DNA from: Erinaceus europaeus
Lineage: Eukaryota; Chordata; Mammalia; Eulipotyphla; Erinaceidae
Length of the DNA: 64,000 bases
Direction of reading: 5' to 3'
Assembly: GCF_950295315.1 (NCBI RefSeq)
Contig: NC_080171.1
Coordinates: forward strand, 113,280,093-113,344,092
The notes below the pieces were generated by a model. It was given only the letters and a program-made list of their open reading frames with translations, had not been told where the DNA came from and made no database searches. Both the position numbers and the translations under genes were made by a program. Positions 20,030-31,242 of the stretch are shown here, piece after piece; position 1 is the stretch's first letter, and every line of letters begins with the position of its first letter.

Positions 20030-20440
20030 CAGGAAGTACCTAAGAGGACACAAACACTGCGGCACCATGCTAGAACACTTACTCCCCAGACACACCTGTG
20101 CGCCTGGGGGAAGGAAACTGTTGCCCAGCAAATGGGAGTGGTGACAGGTGTGGCCTGGAAAGGTGGAAAGGGCTTGGGTGTTATAAGCTCGGCCTGTGGG
20201 CATGGCCACTCCCTCTTTGCCTAGGTCGCCATGTGGGTGTGTTACTTTTTGCTCTTTCTCTTGGTCTCTTTTTTTTCCTCTTCATAGGGCTCTCAGCCCT
20301 GGGTGAGCTCCATCAACATGTGAGTAAGAGCTCTAGGGGTCTCTTTCTCTCTCCCTCTCTCTCTTTTTCTCTTGGCCTAACATGTGAATGTTCTCAATTT
20401 TCCCCAATAAAATTTAAAATTCCAAAAAAATCATGCTCTC
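20030..20440 (+). mobile_element. Possible solo LTR
   Basis: It has a TATA-like 'gttataagctc' (20178-20188) and 'ccccaataaaatttaa' about 220 bp downstream, followed by pyrimidine-rich sequence, an arrangement like U3-R. I could not find convincing TG/CA ends or a TSD. Confidence 0.35.
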
Positions 20441-20965
20441 TCAATTCTTTGTTGAGATTTATGTGTGATGAACTTTTAAATGTTGGGGAAACAAGCGCTG
20501 ATCTATCTTCCCTCCAATACAGCCTGTTGTTGAAAGTACTGAACAAAGACTGACCAAAAGACAGAGAGATGAAGATACCTGGAACAGGGAGGGCTCTGGA
20601 GACCTTTTCTAGGGGCCATGGTCATTTGGATCTTTCATGTGCTGTCTGAAGTCCCAGTTTAGCATTGGCATCTAATTAGCTGTGTTTGAGTCCCCAGGGC
20701 TGAAAAGCTCAGCTGTGCCTGCAAAGTGCAATCTCGTGGGGAATTTAAAAACAGCATGTTGATTTCTCAGCCCTACCCCCAAAATCCTGGCTGATGGTAA
20801 TTGGCCTGGGTCCCACTGGGCACTCTTATGATGCAGGTATGAAGAATGAAGTCTCATGGGGGTGGGGCGGCAAATCTGTACACACTTGGGGGAGCTCAGG
20901 GCAGGTGTGCTGGGGTTGTTTTGGGCTAATATAGGGGAGAATCTAATTGCTAAGAAAATGCCCCT
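20441..20965. other. Unique sequence, no gene recognised
   Basis: A 151-codon open stretch on the plus strand (20098-20553) overlaps the LTR-like block and this region. It starts inside that block, has low-complexity Leu/Phe/Ser content and resembles no protein I know. Confidence 0.45.
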
Positions 20966-20967
20966 CA

Positions 20968-21105
20968 ACAAAAGAAAAGAAAAGAAAAGAAAAGAAAAGA
21001 AAAGAAAAGAAAAATAACCTGCTCCACAAGTGGAGAAGAGAAAGAGAGGAAGAAAGATGGAAAGAGAGAGAGAGTGAGAGAAAGAACGAAAGAAAGAAAG
21101 AAATG
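20968..21105 (+). repeat. (AAAAG)n and (GAAA)n tracts
   Basis: Nine AAAAG units (about 20970-21013), then GA/GAAA-rich sequence at 21036-21103. Confidence 0.9.
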
Positions 21106-21586
21106 CATTAACAAATTAGCATTAAACCAGACAGGAATCCACACCACAGGCAACCATCTGAATGGTGAAATTGGAAGAAAACTCACTCTTTGATGCAGTT
21201 AAGTATCCCAGATGATCACAGCAGGCTTTTACCATTTAGAGTCAATTGACAAGTAAGGGCCCAGCCCCTCCCAGAGCTCCTCATGATTGCATTTCAAAAG
21301 AGAAGTTTCCAGGACCTCTAAATATCCCTGAGTTGAGAGGCTGGGCAGAGGCTTATTTGTTTTTTTAGAAAAAATTACATACATTTGAAAAGGACAAAGA
21401 TTCTAAAAGAAAAGAGTTAATGAGAAGCTCCCTCTTCTTATGAAAGAAGACAAGTAAGTTTCTTCTTATTAGAATTTGTCCTACACCAACCTGGGAGAGG
21501 TCTCTGCCTGGTGCTCGCTAGCACACAGATTTACAATCACCTAGTAATCTCTGCATGGGGCTGGTCACAAACTACCTTCTGTCAAG
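21106..21586. other. Unique sequence, nothing recognised
   Basis: No repeat, ORF or RNA gene seen in about 480 bp. Confidence 0.45.
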
Positions 21587-21597
21587 AGGATAGTTCC

Positions 21598-22362
21598 TTG
21601 CAATTGGGTTTGTTTCATCAAAGATGTTCTTGAGGTTTAGGTGGGAAAGTGTTCCACCAATGTTTTCCTCTAAGTATTTGATAGTTTCTGGTCTAACATC
21701 CAGGCCCTTGGCCCATTTGGAGTTGATTTTTGTTTCTGGTGAGATAGGTGGCTCCGTTTCATTCTTCTGCATGTTTTAACCCAGTTTTCCCAGCACCATT
21801 TACTAAAGAGAGCCTCCTTCCTCCATTTAATACGTTGGGCCCTGATATTGGGGCAGCTTGGAATGTTCCTACTCGTGACCACAGAATGTGAGCTCAGATC
21901 TACAGGGATGCAGAGGTCACATAGGCCACTAAGCTGAATAGGGCACCAGAGCAGATCAAATAGATGGGGTTTACAGTCAACAATATTTATACACCTTTCC
22001 CATATTTAGGAGCTACTCTCTTCCCTGATCCAGCTTTCTGGTCCTACTGCCAGCCATGACATCACCTCCCCAGACAATAATTAGAATCCTCCTGGCATAT
22101 CAGATTTCAGGCTCAGGCGAAAAAAAAAAAAAAAAAAAAAGGAGTCTGGCAGTAGAGCAGCAGGTTAAGCATAAAGATAATAAAGATCCTGGCTCCCCAC
22201 CTGCAGGGGAGTCACTTCACAGGCGGTGAGGCAGGTCTGTAGGTGTCTATCTTTCTCTCCCCACTCTGTCTTCCCCTCCTCTCTCCATTTCTCTCTGTCC
22301 TAACAAAGACGACATCAACAACAACTACAACCATAAAACAAGAAGGGCAACAAAAAGGGGAA

Positions 22363-22401
<39 letters not shown>

Positions 22402-22936
22402 CACCATATAGCCAAAGGCCCTTTGGAATATAACTAAAATATGTCTACTAGCTATCTACAAAATAGAGGGTCCCCCAACTCTTCATCTGCACTATTCCAG
22501 CCGTTAGGTCCATGATTGGTCAACAATTTGTTTGGTTTTGTATGTTAACTCTCTTGTCAACTACCAGGTTCCAGATGCTAGCATGATGCTGACCAGACTT
22601 CCTTAGACAGACAACCTCACCAATATGTCCTGGAGCTCTGCTTCCCGAGAGCCCTACTCCCTAAGGAAAGAGAGAGGCAGGCTGGGAGTATGGATTGACC
22701 TGTCAACGCCCATGTTCAGCGGGGAAGCAATTACAGAAGCCAGACCTTCCACCTTCTGCAATCCACAATGACCTTGGGTCCATGCTCCCAGAGGGATAAA
22801 GAATAGGAAAGCTATCAGGAGAGAAGATGGGATACAGAGTTCTGGTGGTGGGAATTGTGTGAAGTTTCACCCCTCTTATCCTATGGTTTAGTCAATGTTT
22901 CCTTTTTATAAATAAAAAATTAAATTAAAAAAAAAA
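21598..22936 (+). mobile_element. Twin-primed L1: inverted ORF2 piece joined to long 3'UTR, 11-bp TSD
   Basis: 21598 to about 21838 is reversed L1 ORF2 (on the minus strand it codes 'FSKWCWENWVKTCRRMK', like copy A at 11800-11860). About 21839-22936 is the long L1 3'UTR in plus orientation with an A tail. Both parts lie between single copies of 'aggatagttcc' (21587-21597 and 22937-22947), so they arrived together. That inversion layout is the hallmark of twin priming. It proves that the long 3'UTR belongs to an L1 with this ORF2. A SINE-I interrupts it at 22141-22402. Confidence 0.9.
22141..22402 (+). mobile_element. SINE-I (short form) nested in L1 3'UTR
   Basis: The head is shortened ('ggttaagcataaagataata'), the body is normal and the tail is (AATA)11. 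Confidence 0.92.
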
Positions 22937-22947
22937 AGGATAGTTCC

Positions 22948-23772
22948 ACTGGAATTCTCCAGATGAATCACCTGTTTGGCTCACGGTGCGTGGCTATCCC
23001 GGGAGGACGTGTTGTGTAACTGCCTTAAAGTTTGTACATGGGGATGTTTTCAGTGGTCTAGGGTATTTGAAATAATCTCGTTGAGATTAAGAACATTCCA
23101 AACAAAAGTCTGGTCACCATCTTTGCTAAGTGAGAGGCAAGGTCAGGCACCAAAAAGGGTTTGGACGCTTGCCTTTTTCAAGGGTAACATGACTTTTCTG
23201 CACAATGGAAGACATTGATGAGAAATGCTAAGTCCTGCCCATGACATGTTGTCCTGTTCTTGAAAAAACTCTTTACACAAGCCAAGTGGCAGTCATTCAT
23301 TCATGTTGGAAATTTTCAGCTCTGATTTACCCATTTATAGAGCACCAGTTCTACTAAACACTAAATGTAAGAAGTGCTATGAGGAAGTGCTATTATTTGC
23401 TATTTTCCTCTTGTTTTTCAAGAACACAATGGAGGGGAAAGATGCAGTTTTCAGGACACCCCCTTAAAGAGGCACCGGGAAGTTTCCTGATATTATTAAC
23501 CAGTCAGCAACTGGTTTCCAGACCTTAGAGTTCAATATTTCGGATAAAATAAGACCTACCACAATCCCCCCCAAAGTTCTTATTTTTAATTCATACCTCC
23601 CTTGTAAAATGATGTTGGTCTGATATTTTCTTTATCTGTGGTTTCCTTCACAGAATAAAATCAAGTTTGTTTCTTCTAGCAAGATAAATATATCTCTTTT
23701 CCTGTACAGTTCATCAGGAACTCCACTCACCTCTGAGGCCGTAGAGTATTGCTAAATTCTTTCTGTGGCTAA
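22948..23772. other. Unique sequence, no gene recognised
   Basis: An 80-codon open stretch (22976-23218, plus) has no recognisable domain. The rest is AT-rich without features. Confidence 0.45.
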
Positions 23773-24122
23773 ATGTATTTGTTTTTATTTTATTGGATAG
23801 AGATTCCACCCCCAGAGTTCTGCATCCCATTCCATTGGAAGCTTTCCTATTCTTTATCCCTCTGGAAGTATGGACCAGAGATCTTCATGGGGTGCAGAAG
23901 GTGGAAGGTCTGGCATCTATAATTGCTTCTCTGCTGAACATGGGCATTGACAGAGAAATTGAGAGAGTGAGGGGAGACAGAGAAGAAGGAGAAAGAGAAA
24001 TGCCTACAGCACTGCTTCACCACTCACTAAGCTTTCCCTCAGCAGGTTGAGACCAGGGGCTTGAACAGGGATCCTTGCACATGGTAACAAGTGCACTCAT
24101 CTGGATGTACTGCTACCCAGTT
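23773..24122 (-). mobile_element. SINE-II carrying an internal L1 3'UTR patch
   Basis: The reversed SINE-II tail 'ttattttattggatagag' (23787-23804) is followed by 150 bp of L1 sequence, then the SINE-II body resumes exactly with 'agaaattgagagagtg' at 23952 and ends in 'ctgctacccagttcc'. Confidence 0.8.
23804..23953 (-). mobile_element. L1 long-3'UTR fragment inside a SINE-II, no A tail
   Basis: 'cccagagttctgcatcccat' through 'gctgaacatgggcattgaca' is the reversed distal 3'UTR. Neither end has a poly-A/T tract or TSD. The joins share short matches ('aga' and 'gacag'). Confidence 0.85.
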
Positions 24123-24317
24123 CCTCTGTGGCTAAATATTAATAACTGCCATTCATTATGGAAAAGTTGACATCTGTGAGGCCATTTTCAAACTGGAGTC
24201 AGGGAACCTGCAATAGGAATTGAGGTACAGAGGAATGCCTGGGTCGCTGTCACATACTATCAGACATGACAAGATCCTTCATCCGTCGTGACTAATTTTC
24301 ACAGTTAAGTCTTAATA

Positions 24318-24605
24318 TGGGGAGTCGGGTGGTAGCGCAGCGGGTTAAGCGCATGTGGTGTGAAGCACAAGGACCAGTGTAAGGATCCCAGTTCAAGCCC
24401 CTGGCTCCCCACCTGCAGGGGAGTCGTTTCACAGGCAGTGAAGCAGGTCTGCAGGTGTCTATCTTTCTCTCCCCCTCTCTGTCTTACCTTCCTCTCTCCA
24501 TTTCTCTCTGTCCTTTCCAACAACAATGACATCAATAACAACAATAATAACTACAATAATAAAACAAAGGCAAAAAAGGGAATAAATAAATAAATTTAAA
24601 AAAAT
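24318..24605 (+). mobile_element. SINE-I (short form)
   Basis: Well-preserved head 'ggtagcgcagcgggttaagc', (AATA)n tail, and TSD 'cttaatat' at 24310-24317 and 24606-24613. Confidence 0.94.
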
Positions 24606-24847
24606 ACTTAATATATGAGACTGTTCCATATATCTCTCTCACTTCCTCACCTTTTCCCTCTCCCTCTCCCTCTCTCTGCCTGTCGCTGACAAAATCTTTT
24701 GTAAAGAGAAAGGGAGAGATGAAGAGCAGCTGGGTGATTCATGAACAAACACAAATCAAGACAAAATATGTCATTATTACTTGTAAAATCCAATGTTAGA
24801 AATGACTGACCAAAGACCAGAGAACCAAATACTGGGAAAAGTAGAAA

Positions 24848-25138
24848 TTTTATTTTTTATATTTATTTATTAATATTTATTTATTTATTTATTTATTCCC
24901 TTTTGCTGCCCTTGTTTTATAGTTGCTGTTGTTATTGATGTTGTCGTTGTTGGATAGGACAGAGAGAAATGGAGAGAGGAGGGGAAGACAGAGAGGGGGA
25001 GAGAAAGACACTTGCTTCACCGCTTATGAAGCGACTCCCCTACAGGTGGGGAGCCGGGGGCTTGTACCGGGATTCTTACACTGGTCCTTGCACTTTGTGC
25101 CATGTGCACTTAACCCGCTGCACTACCGCCCAACTCCC
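24848..25138 (-). mobile_element. SINE-I (short form)
   Basis: Reversed, with a (TTTA)n tail, about 10 bp deleted in the body near 25013, and head end 'accgcccaactcccg'. Confidence 0.93.
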
Positions 25139-25408
25139 GAGAAACTGTATTTATGCCAGTGGGCTTGGTCTTGGATCTCTCTGAAAAAGGGCACCAGCTC
25201 TCCAGCCTTTGTTCTCTGGGGTATTTATACCTATAGGTAAGGTCTCTAAGTGACTTGGTGTGATTTCATTGGTGCATAGCAAGCAGGAAGCACAGAAATA
25301 AATTACTAATAGTTGGCTCTTACAGTGACACATATAGTTAATTACATGTGTCTTTACATACCTTCCCACATAAGGCAGTAGCATTCCATTTGTCCACAGT
25401 TAATTTGG

Positions 25409-26448
25409 TCTTTCTTTTCTTTCTTTTATTTATTTTACATTTTTATTAGTGATTTAATAATCATCAACAAGATTGTTGTATAATAAGGGTACAATTCCAT
25501 AAAATTCCCACCCCCAGAGTTCTGCATCCCATCCCACTGGAAGCTTTCCTATTCTTTATCCCTCTGGGAATATGGACCAAAGATCATCATGGGGTGCAGA
25601 AGGTGAAGGTCTGGTTTCTATAATTGCTTCTCTGCTGAATCTGGGATCCATACCCTCAGCCTGTTTCTATCTTTCCCTAGTGGGGTAGGGCTCTGGGGAG
25701 GTGGGGTTCCAGAACTCACTGGTGAGGTCATCTGCCCAGGGAAGTCAGGTTGGCATCATGGTAATAACTGCAACTTGGTGGCTGAAAAGCATTAAGATAT
25801 GAAGCAGAACAGATTGTTTAATAATTAGGAACCTAAAGGTAAGAATGTAGCAGATGAGATTTGGGGTGTTCACGTTGAAAGAAGCTAGGACATCTATGCT
25901 AAGTATATTCCAAGAGGCCCATGACTTATTAATTTTATCTGAGCCCAATAGGTAGCATGCAGGTGGGAAGATGGTGTCAGCATTGGAAACAGCACTAGAA
26001 AGCTGGATCAGGACAGAGAGTAGCTCCCAAATAAGGGGAAAGTATATAAACACAGCTAACTGTAAAGCCCATCAATCTGACCTAGGGCCCATACCTACCC
26101 ATTCTTAGCACAGGCGCCTGTGCAACTCTGCATCCCTGCCAGTCTGAACTTGCATTCCATGGTCAGAGCTAGGAACATTCTAGGTGGCACGCATCTCAGC
26201 GGAAGAGTATGTTGTCTAGCCTCCCTCCAGAGAGGGGGACAGTCCCTACCCTTGTTGTTCCATATTGAGGGCCAAGTCCTGTAGAGACCTGCAAGAAGGT
26301 TTATGTTCCTGATGGTGATGACCAGTGATGGGAGAGAGGGATCTGTTAGAGGTCTAGGACCATCATATCTGTGTGGAAACCCCAGGATTCCCTGATTAGG
26401 GCCCCCAGATGATGGGGTGGCCTGGTAGTGACCAAAAGGCTCATCATT
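25409..26448 (-). mobile_element. 5'-truncated L1, long 3'UTR
   Basis: Reversed long 3'UTR of about 1.04 kb with a T-rich left end. 'agttaatttgg' (25398-25408) and 'agttaacttgg' (26454-26464) flank it as a TSD with one mismatch. It is more diverged from 4008-5331 than 21839-22936 is, indicating an older subfamily. Confidence 0.88.
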
Positions 26449-26464
26449 AAAAAAGTTAACTTGG

Positions 26465-26787
26465 GGGGCTGGACGGTAGTGCAGTGGGTTAAGCACACAT
26501 GGCACAAAGCATAAGGATACCGATTCAAGTCCCGGCTCCCCACTTGCAGGGGTGGGGGTCACTTCACAAGCAGTGAAGCAGGTCTGCAAGTATCTTTCTT
26601 TCTCTACCCCTCTCTGTCTTCCCCATCTTTCCCTTTTTCTCTCTGTCCTATCCAGCAACAATGACAGCAATAGCAACAACAATGATAAACAACAAGGGCA
26701 ACAAAAGAGGGGGAAAAAAAAGCCTCCAGGAGCAGTGGATTCTTAGTGCAGGCACCAAGCCCCAGCAATAACCCTGGAGGAAAAAAA
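26465..26787 (+). mobile_element. SINE-I (long form) with TSD
   Basis: Complete long form. The flanking repeat 'aaaaaagttaacttgg' at 26449-26464 recurs at about 26788-26803. It inserted at the edge of the preceding L1, reusing its target sequence. Confidence 0.93.
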
Positions 26788-26803
26788 AAAAAAGTTAACT
26801 TGG

Positions 26804-27183
26804 CTTTTCTTTAACTATTTCATGACCAGTAATGGAGTCAAATCAATAAAGCAAAACAGGTTCCATCAGTGCTGCTGATATAAATACTGACACTTTGCTT
26901 TCACTCCTCCCTCCAGCACAGAGATATAATATTTTCCCTGAAGAAATACTGTTCCACATACAATCCCATGAAAATATGAAAGTCAAAGGTAACTCTCTAC
27001 CAGCTAGTGCTTACCGTTTGAGTTGCTCTGCCTTTGAGCTGTTCTTTAGTCACTTTTGAAAACAAAAACCCTTTGACACATACTGTTGATGTTGTTTCAG
27101 AGTGCTCAGGTATTCTTTGAAGGCCTCTCCTACAGGGAGAGAACATAGGATCTTGAATATATGAAAAACATTATGTATTAAAT
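26804..27183. other. Unique sequence, nothing recognised
   Basis: About 380 bp without repeats or open frames. It is the left flank of the L1 B unit. Confidence 0.45.
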
Positions 27184-27199
27184 AAGATTTATGGGAGAA
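27184..27199 (+). repeat. Target-site duplication of L1 B unit, left copy
   Basis: 'aagatttatgggagaa', identical to 33383-33398. Confidence 0.9.
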
Positions 27200-27392
27200 T
27201 GGAATTGGCGTATTGCACCAAAGAAAAAGACTCTTCGGTGGGTGGGTGGGGAGAATACAGGTCCAAGAAGGATGACAGAGGACCTAGTGGGGGTTGTATT
27301 GTTATATGGGAAACTGGGGAATGTTATGCATGTACAAACTATTGTATTTACTGTTGAATGTAAAACATTAATTCCCCAATAAAGAAATAAAA
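27200..27392 (+). mobile_element. L1 3'-end fragment at the 5' edge of the L1 B unit
   Basis: 'tggaattggcgtattgcacc' to 'ccccaataaagaaataaaat' equals the last 190 bp of copies A and B. It sits inside the TSD, directly upstream of the L1 B start, so it was probably carried along as a 5' extension. Confidence 0.85.
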
Positions 27393-27395
27393 TAA

Positions 27396-28196
27396 GGAGG
27401 ATTCGACTTACGGAGGCGGAGCTACGAGCAGCAGATCACTTTCTCTCCTCTCCTCTCCTCTCCTCTCCTCTCCTCTCCTCTCCTCTCCTCTCCTCTCCTC
27501 TCCTCTCCCGGATCAACTAGGAATACCAAAGGAGACCACCCGGGACTGAAACAAGAAGGACTAGAATGATCACAGGAACCCAGTAAATCACCCGTGAGTA
27601 CAAACACATGTGGCTGCTGACAGAGAGGAGAGAGGAGCCTAAGGAGAGATTAAGTGACTGCTAACAGTTCAGCAGTTTATCAATTGAGACACCACCTCCA
27701 GTCTGCTCCACCAACAAGGGGACAGCTTAAGGGAGGAGAGGACTCCCCAGAGACTCACCAAGTGCAACTCTGAGTCTCCATTGCTACTACCCTCAGAATC
27801 TGGAGCAGCAGCAGGGAGAGACACCAGGGGACAGAGATCTAACCAGGAAACTCAGAAGACCTATACCTCGTGGCATAGCTGAGGGGCTGTGAAAGTCTCT
27901 ATGCATAACCACTAAATTATCTCTGCCACACCCTGCTTTATCTCTTGGTCCAGAGTCGGTGATTAAGCTAAGAAGCCTATTGATAGTTTAAAAGCCCTCA
28001 GGCTCCCATAGCCTACAGGGAAGAAAAAAAAAAGAGGCTTTTAAAGCACTGAGCTCCAACTCAGGGATTGAAAAACTGTTAACTTCCACCACTGTGAACC
28101 CTTTAATTAACTTACTTAGACACAAGTCAATCCAGGTAATAGTGATCAATGATTTGAAAAGTACTGATAAAGGGAACTCATAACATAATATATAAA
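27396..28196 (+). promoter_or_regulatory. L1 B 5'UTR with complete 5' end
   Basis: It starts near 'ggaggattcgacttacggag' with several CpGs, then a TCTCC repeat, then 'gatcaactaggaatacc', from where it is colinear with copy A. Presumed internal RNA polymerase II promoter. The true first base is inferred. Confidence 0.7.
27443..27508 (+). repeat. (TCTCC)n pentanucleotide array in the L1 5'UTR
   Basis: Twelve to thirteen uninterrupted CTCCT units between the L1 start and 'gatcaactagg'. Confidence 0.95.
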
Positions 28197-29171
28197 ATGG
28201 TTAAAACAACAAGAAGAAATATTGGAGAACCGAACCAAGACAAGAGTCCAGCTAAAAGTCCTCCAGAGGGTGAAGCACAAAATAATGAGTTCAACATCCA
28301 AACATTAGCTAAGGAAATAATAAAAGGAGTGAGTAAAGAATTTGAAAAAATTGTAATCGGAAATGCAGGTAAACAAATGAGAACATGGAAGAAAATACTA
28401 ATTATCTCATGGTTATTAGAGAGCTGAAAGCTGAAATCGCTGAGCTAAGAATGCAACTAGCTGAACTAGCTAAAACAGTATCAGAGCAGAGCAACAAAAT
28501 AGATGAACTCCGGAAAAGAGTAGAGGGCAGAGAGAATAGAATCTATGAGGCTGAAGACAGAATTAGCAAGATTGAGGATGAATTAGAGACAACTAAAAAA
28601 GAAGTAAGAGATCTCAAAAAGAGATTAAGAGATGCTGAAAACAACAACAGAGTCTTATGGGATGACTTCAAAAGAAACAATATACACATTATTGGCATAC
28701 CAGAGGAAGAAAGAGAAGGAGTGGAAGAAAGCATTTTCCAGGCCATAATAGCTGAAAACTTCTCTAGTCTAGACAACATCAAAGACATAAAGAATCAAGA
28801 AGCCCAGAGGGTCCCAAACAGAATTAACCCAGACCTAAAGACACCAAGACATATCATACTTAGAATGGAAAGGAATAAGGATAAAGAAAGGATCCTGAAG
28901 GCTGCAAGAGAAAAAACAAAGGGTCACCTACAAAGGAAAACCCATAAGATTAGCAGCAGTCTTCTCCATACAAACACTACAGGCCAGAAGAGAATGGCAG
29001 GATATCTATCAAGTGCTCAATGAGAAAGGCTTTCAGCCAAGAACACTATATCCTGCTGGACTGTCATTCAGACTAGATGGAGGCATCAAAACCTTCTCAG
29101 ACAAACAGTAGTTGAAGGAGTCAACTATCACCAAGCCTGCCCTGAAAGAAGTTCTGAAAGGTCTCCTATAA
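28197..29171 (+). pseudogene. ORF1: L1 B ORF1, inactivated by frameshifts and a stop
   Basis: The ATG at 28197 begins MVKTTRRNIGEPNQDKS. A one-base deletion near 28366 ('gcaggtaaacaaatgag'; A has one more base) shifts the frame, so the main body is open at 28385-29023. That body holds a long heptad-rich coiled coil ('ELKAEIAELRMQLAELAKTV'), the RRM-like segment 'NNIHIIGIPEEE', and the start of the C-terminal domain. The extra G at 28921-28923 (shared with copy A) then shifts the frame again. The C-terminal domain ('QARREW') continues in the next frame with a private TAG in 'gacaaacagtagttg'. The total frame length, about 324 codons, is normal for L1 ORF1p. Confidence 0.92.
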
Positions 29172-29227
29172 ACAACCAGACCACCACAAATAGGACATAT
29201 ATCAAAACACTCTAAGACTCTACAAGA

Positions 29228-29995
29228 ATGGCATTAAAATATCTTCAATCTTTGATATCAATAAATGTCAATGGCCTGAATTCACCTGTTAAAAGACACA
29301 GAGCAGGAAGATGGATCAGAAAACACAATCCAACAATATGCTGTCTACAGGAAACCGACCTAACTCGACAAGACAAACACAGACTTAAAGTGAAAGGATG
29401 GAAAACTATCATACAAGCCAATGGCCCACAAAAAAGGGCAGGAACAGCTATTCTCATATCTGACATGATAGACTTTAAAATAGATAAGATTTAAAAAGAT
29501 AGGAATGGACACTACTTAATGCTCAGAGGATCAGTCAATCAAGAGGACATAACAATTATTAACATCTATGTACCCAATGAGAAGCCATCTAAATATATCA
29601 AACTTCTACTGAAAGAGCTACAGCAATATATTAACAGTAACACAATCATAGTAGGGGACTTCAACACCCCACTCTCTCAACTTGACAGATCATCCAGGCA
29701 GAAAATCAATAAAGACATAAGGGAGCTAAGTGAAGAGATAGATAAACTAGAACTATTGGACATTTTCAGAGTCATTCATGCCAAGAAACTGGGATACACA
29801 TTTTACTCAAATCCACATGGGTCATTCTCAAGGATAGACCATATGTTAGGCCACAAAGATAGCATCAGCCAATTCAAGAGCATTGAAATCATCCCAAGCA
29901 TCTTCTCAGACCACAGTGGAATTAAACTAACACTTAACAATCAACAAAAGATTAGTGACAGTCCCAAAATGTGGAAGCTCAACAGTACACTTCTT
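29228..29995 (+). pseudogene. ORF2: L1 B ORF2, 5' part (endonuclease)
   Basis: The start 'atggcattaaaatatctt' lies 56 bp after ORF1. Endonuclease motifs 'CCLQETD', 'VGDFNTPLS', 'RIDHMLG' and 'SDHSGIK' are all present. One in-frame TAA at 29492-29494 is at the same codon as in copy A. Translation would then break at 29995, where the inverted block begins, about 256 codons into ORF2. Confidence 0.93.
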
Positions 29996-31242
29996 TTTTT
30001 TTAATGTTTTTTTTAAAATTTTTTAAAAAATAATTTATTTCTTTATTGGGGAATTAATGCTTTACATTCAACAGTAAATACAATAGTTTGTACATGCGTA
30101 ACATTCCCCAGATTCCCATTTAACAATACAACCCCCACTATTTCATTCATCATTTTTCATGGACCTGTATTCTCCCCACCCAAAGGCTTTCTCTGCATCT
30201 ATTGATATGACCATGTGGTTTTTGGTCTTGCTTTCGTTGATGTGGTGGATCACATTGATTGATTTACATATATTAAACCAACCTTGCATGCCTGGGATAA
30301 ACCCCACTTGGTCATGATGAACAATCTTTTTGATATACTGCTGTATCCGGTTGGCTAGAATTTTGTTTAATATTTTCGCATCTATGTTCATCAGAGATAT
30401 TGGTCTGTAGTTTTCTTTTTTGGTTGTGTCCCTGTCTGCTTTTGATATCAGGGTGATGTTGGCTTCATAGAAGCTGGCAGGGAGTATTCCAGTGTCTTCA
30501 ATCTTCTGGAAGATTTTTAAAAGTAGAGGTATTAGTTCTTCTTTGAAGGTTTTGTAGAATTCATTTGTAAAACCATCTGGTCCAGGACTTTTATTTTTGG
30601 GAAGATTTTTGATAACTATTTCAATTTTATTAGCTGTGATGGGCCTGTTCATGTTATCCACTTCCTCTTTACTCAGTTTTGGAAGTTGGTAGGTATCTAG
30701 GAAATCGTCCATTTCTTCCAGGTTCTCTAGCTTGGTGGCATATAGTTGTTCATAGAAGCCTCGCATGATATGTTGAATTTCTGCGGTGTCTGTTGTGATA
30801 TCTCCTTTTTCATTTACTATCTGATTTATTTGGGTCTTCTCCCTTTTTTGTTTTGTGAGTCTGGCTAAAGGTTTGTCGATTTTCTTTACTCTTTCGAAGA
30901 ACCAACATTTACTTTCGTTGATCTTTTGTATGGTTTTCCTATTCTCAATGTTATTTATTTCTGCCCTAACTTCAGTGATTTCTGACCTTCTGGTTGCTTT
31001 AGGATTCCTTTGTTGTTCTTCTTCTAGGTCTTTAAGATGTGCAGTCAGGCTGTTTATTTGTGCTTTTTCTTGTTTCCTAATGTGGGCTCGTATAGCTATG
31101 AACTTCCCTCTTAGGACTGCTTTAGCTGTGTCCCAAATATTTTGATAGCTTGTGTCTTCATTTTCATTGAACTCTCAAAACATTTTGATTTCTTCCTTGA
31201 TTTTCTCTTTGACCAAGAAGTTGTTAAGAAGTGTACTGTTGA
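29996..31242 (-). mobile_element. Inverted, internally deleted L1 block inside L1 B
   Basis: On the minus strand, 31242 to about 30182 equals copy A 9764-10826 (end of the endonuclease region to the first RT motifs, '[12 protein letters not shown]', 'DAEKAF'). It then jumps to the L1 3' end (30181 to about 30040, matching A 12920-13060) and a T-rich, reversed A tail at 29996-30040. About 2.1 kb of L1 is missing at the jump. The in-frame TGA shared with A (A 9829-9831) is present near 31179. The 17 bases 'tcaacagtacacttctt' at 29979-29995 recur inverted at 31226-31242. Confidence 0.9.

Noticed and set aside
20098..20553. 151-codon plus-strand frame
   Set aside because: Starts inside an LTR-like block and has Leu/Phe/Ser-rich low-complexity content; no family resemblance.
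22212..22415. Recurring open frames such as 'RTERNGERRGRQRGGEK' and 'CRCLSFSPPLCLPLLSPFLS'
   Set aside because: These are the two strands of the SINE-I body and pyrimidine tract translated; they recur in every copy.
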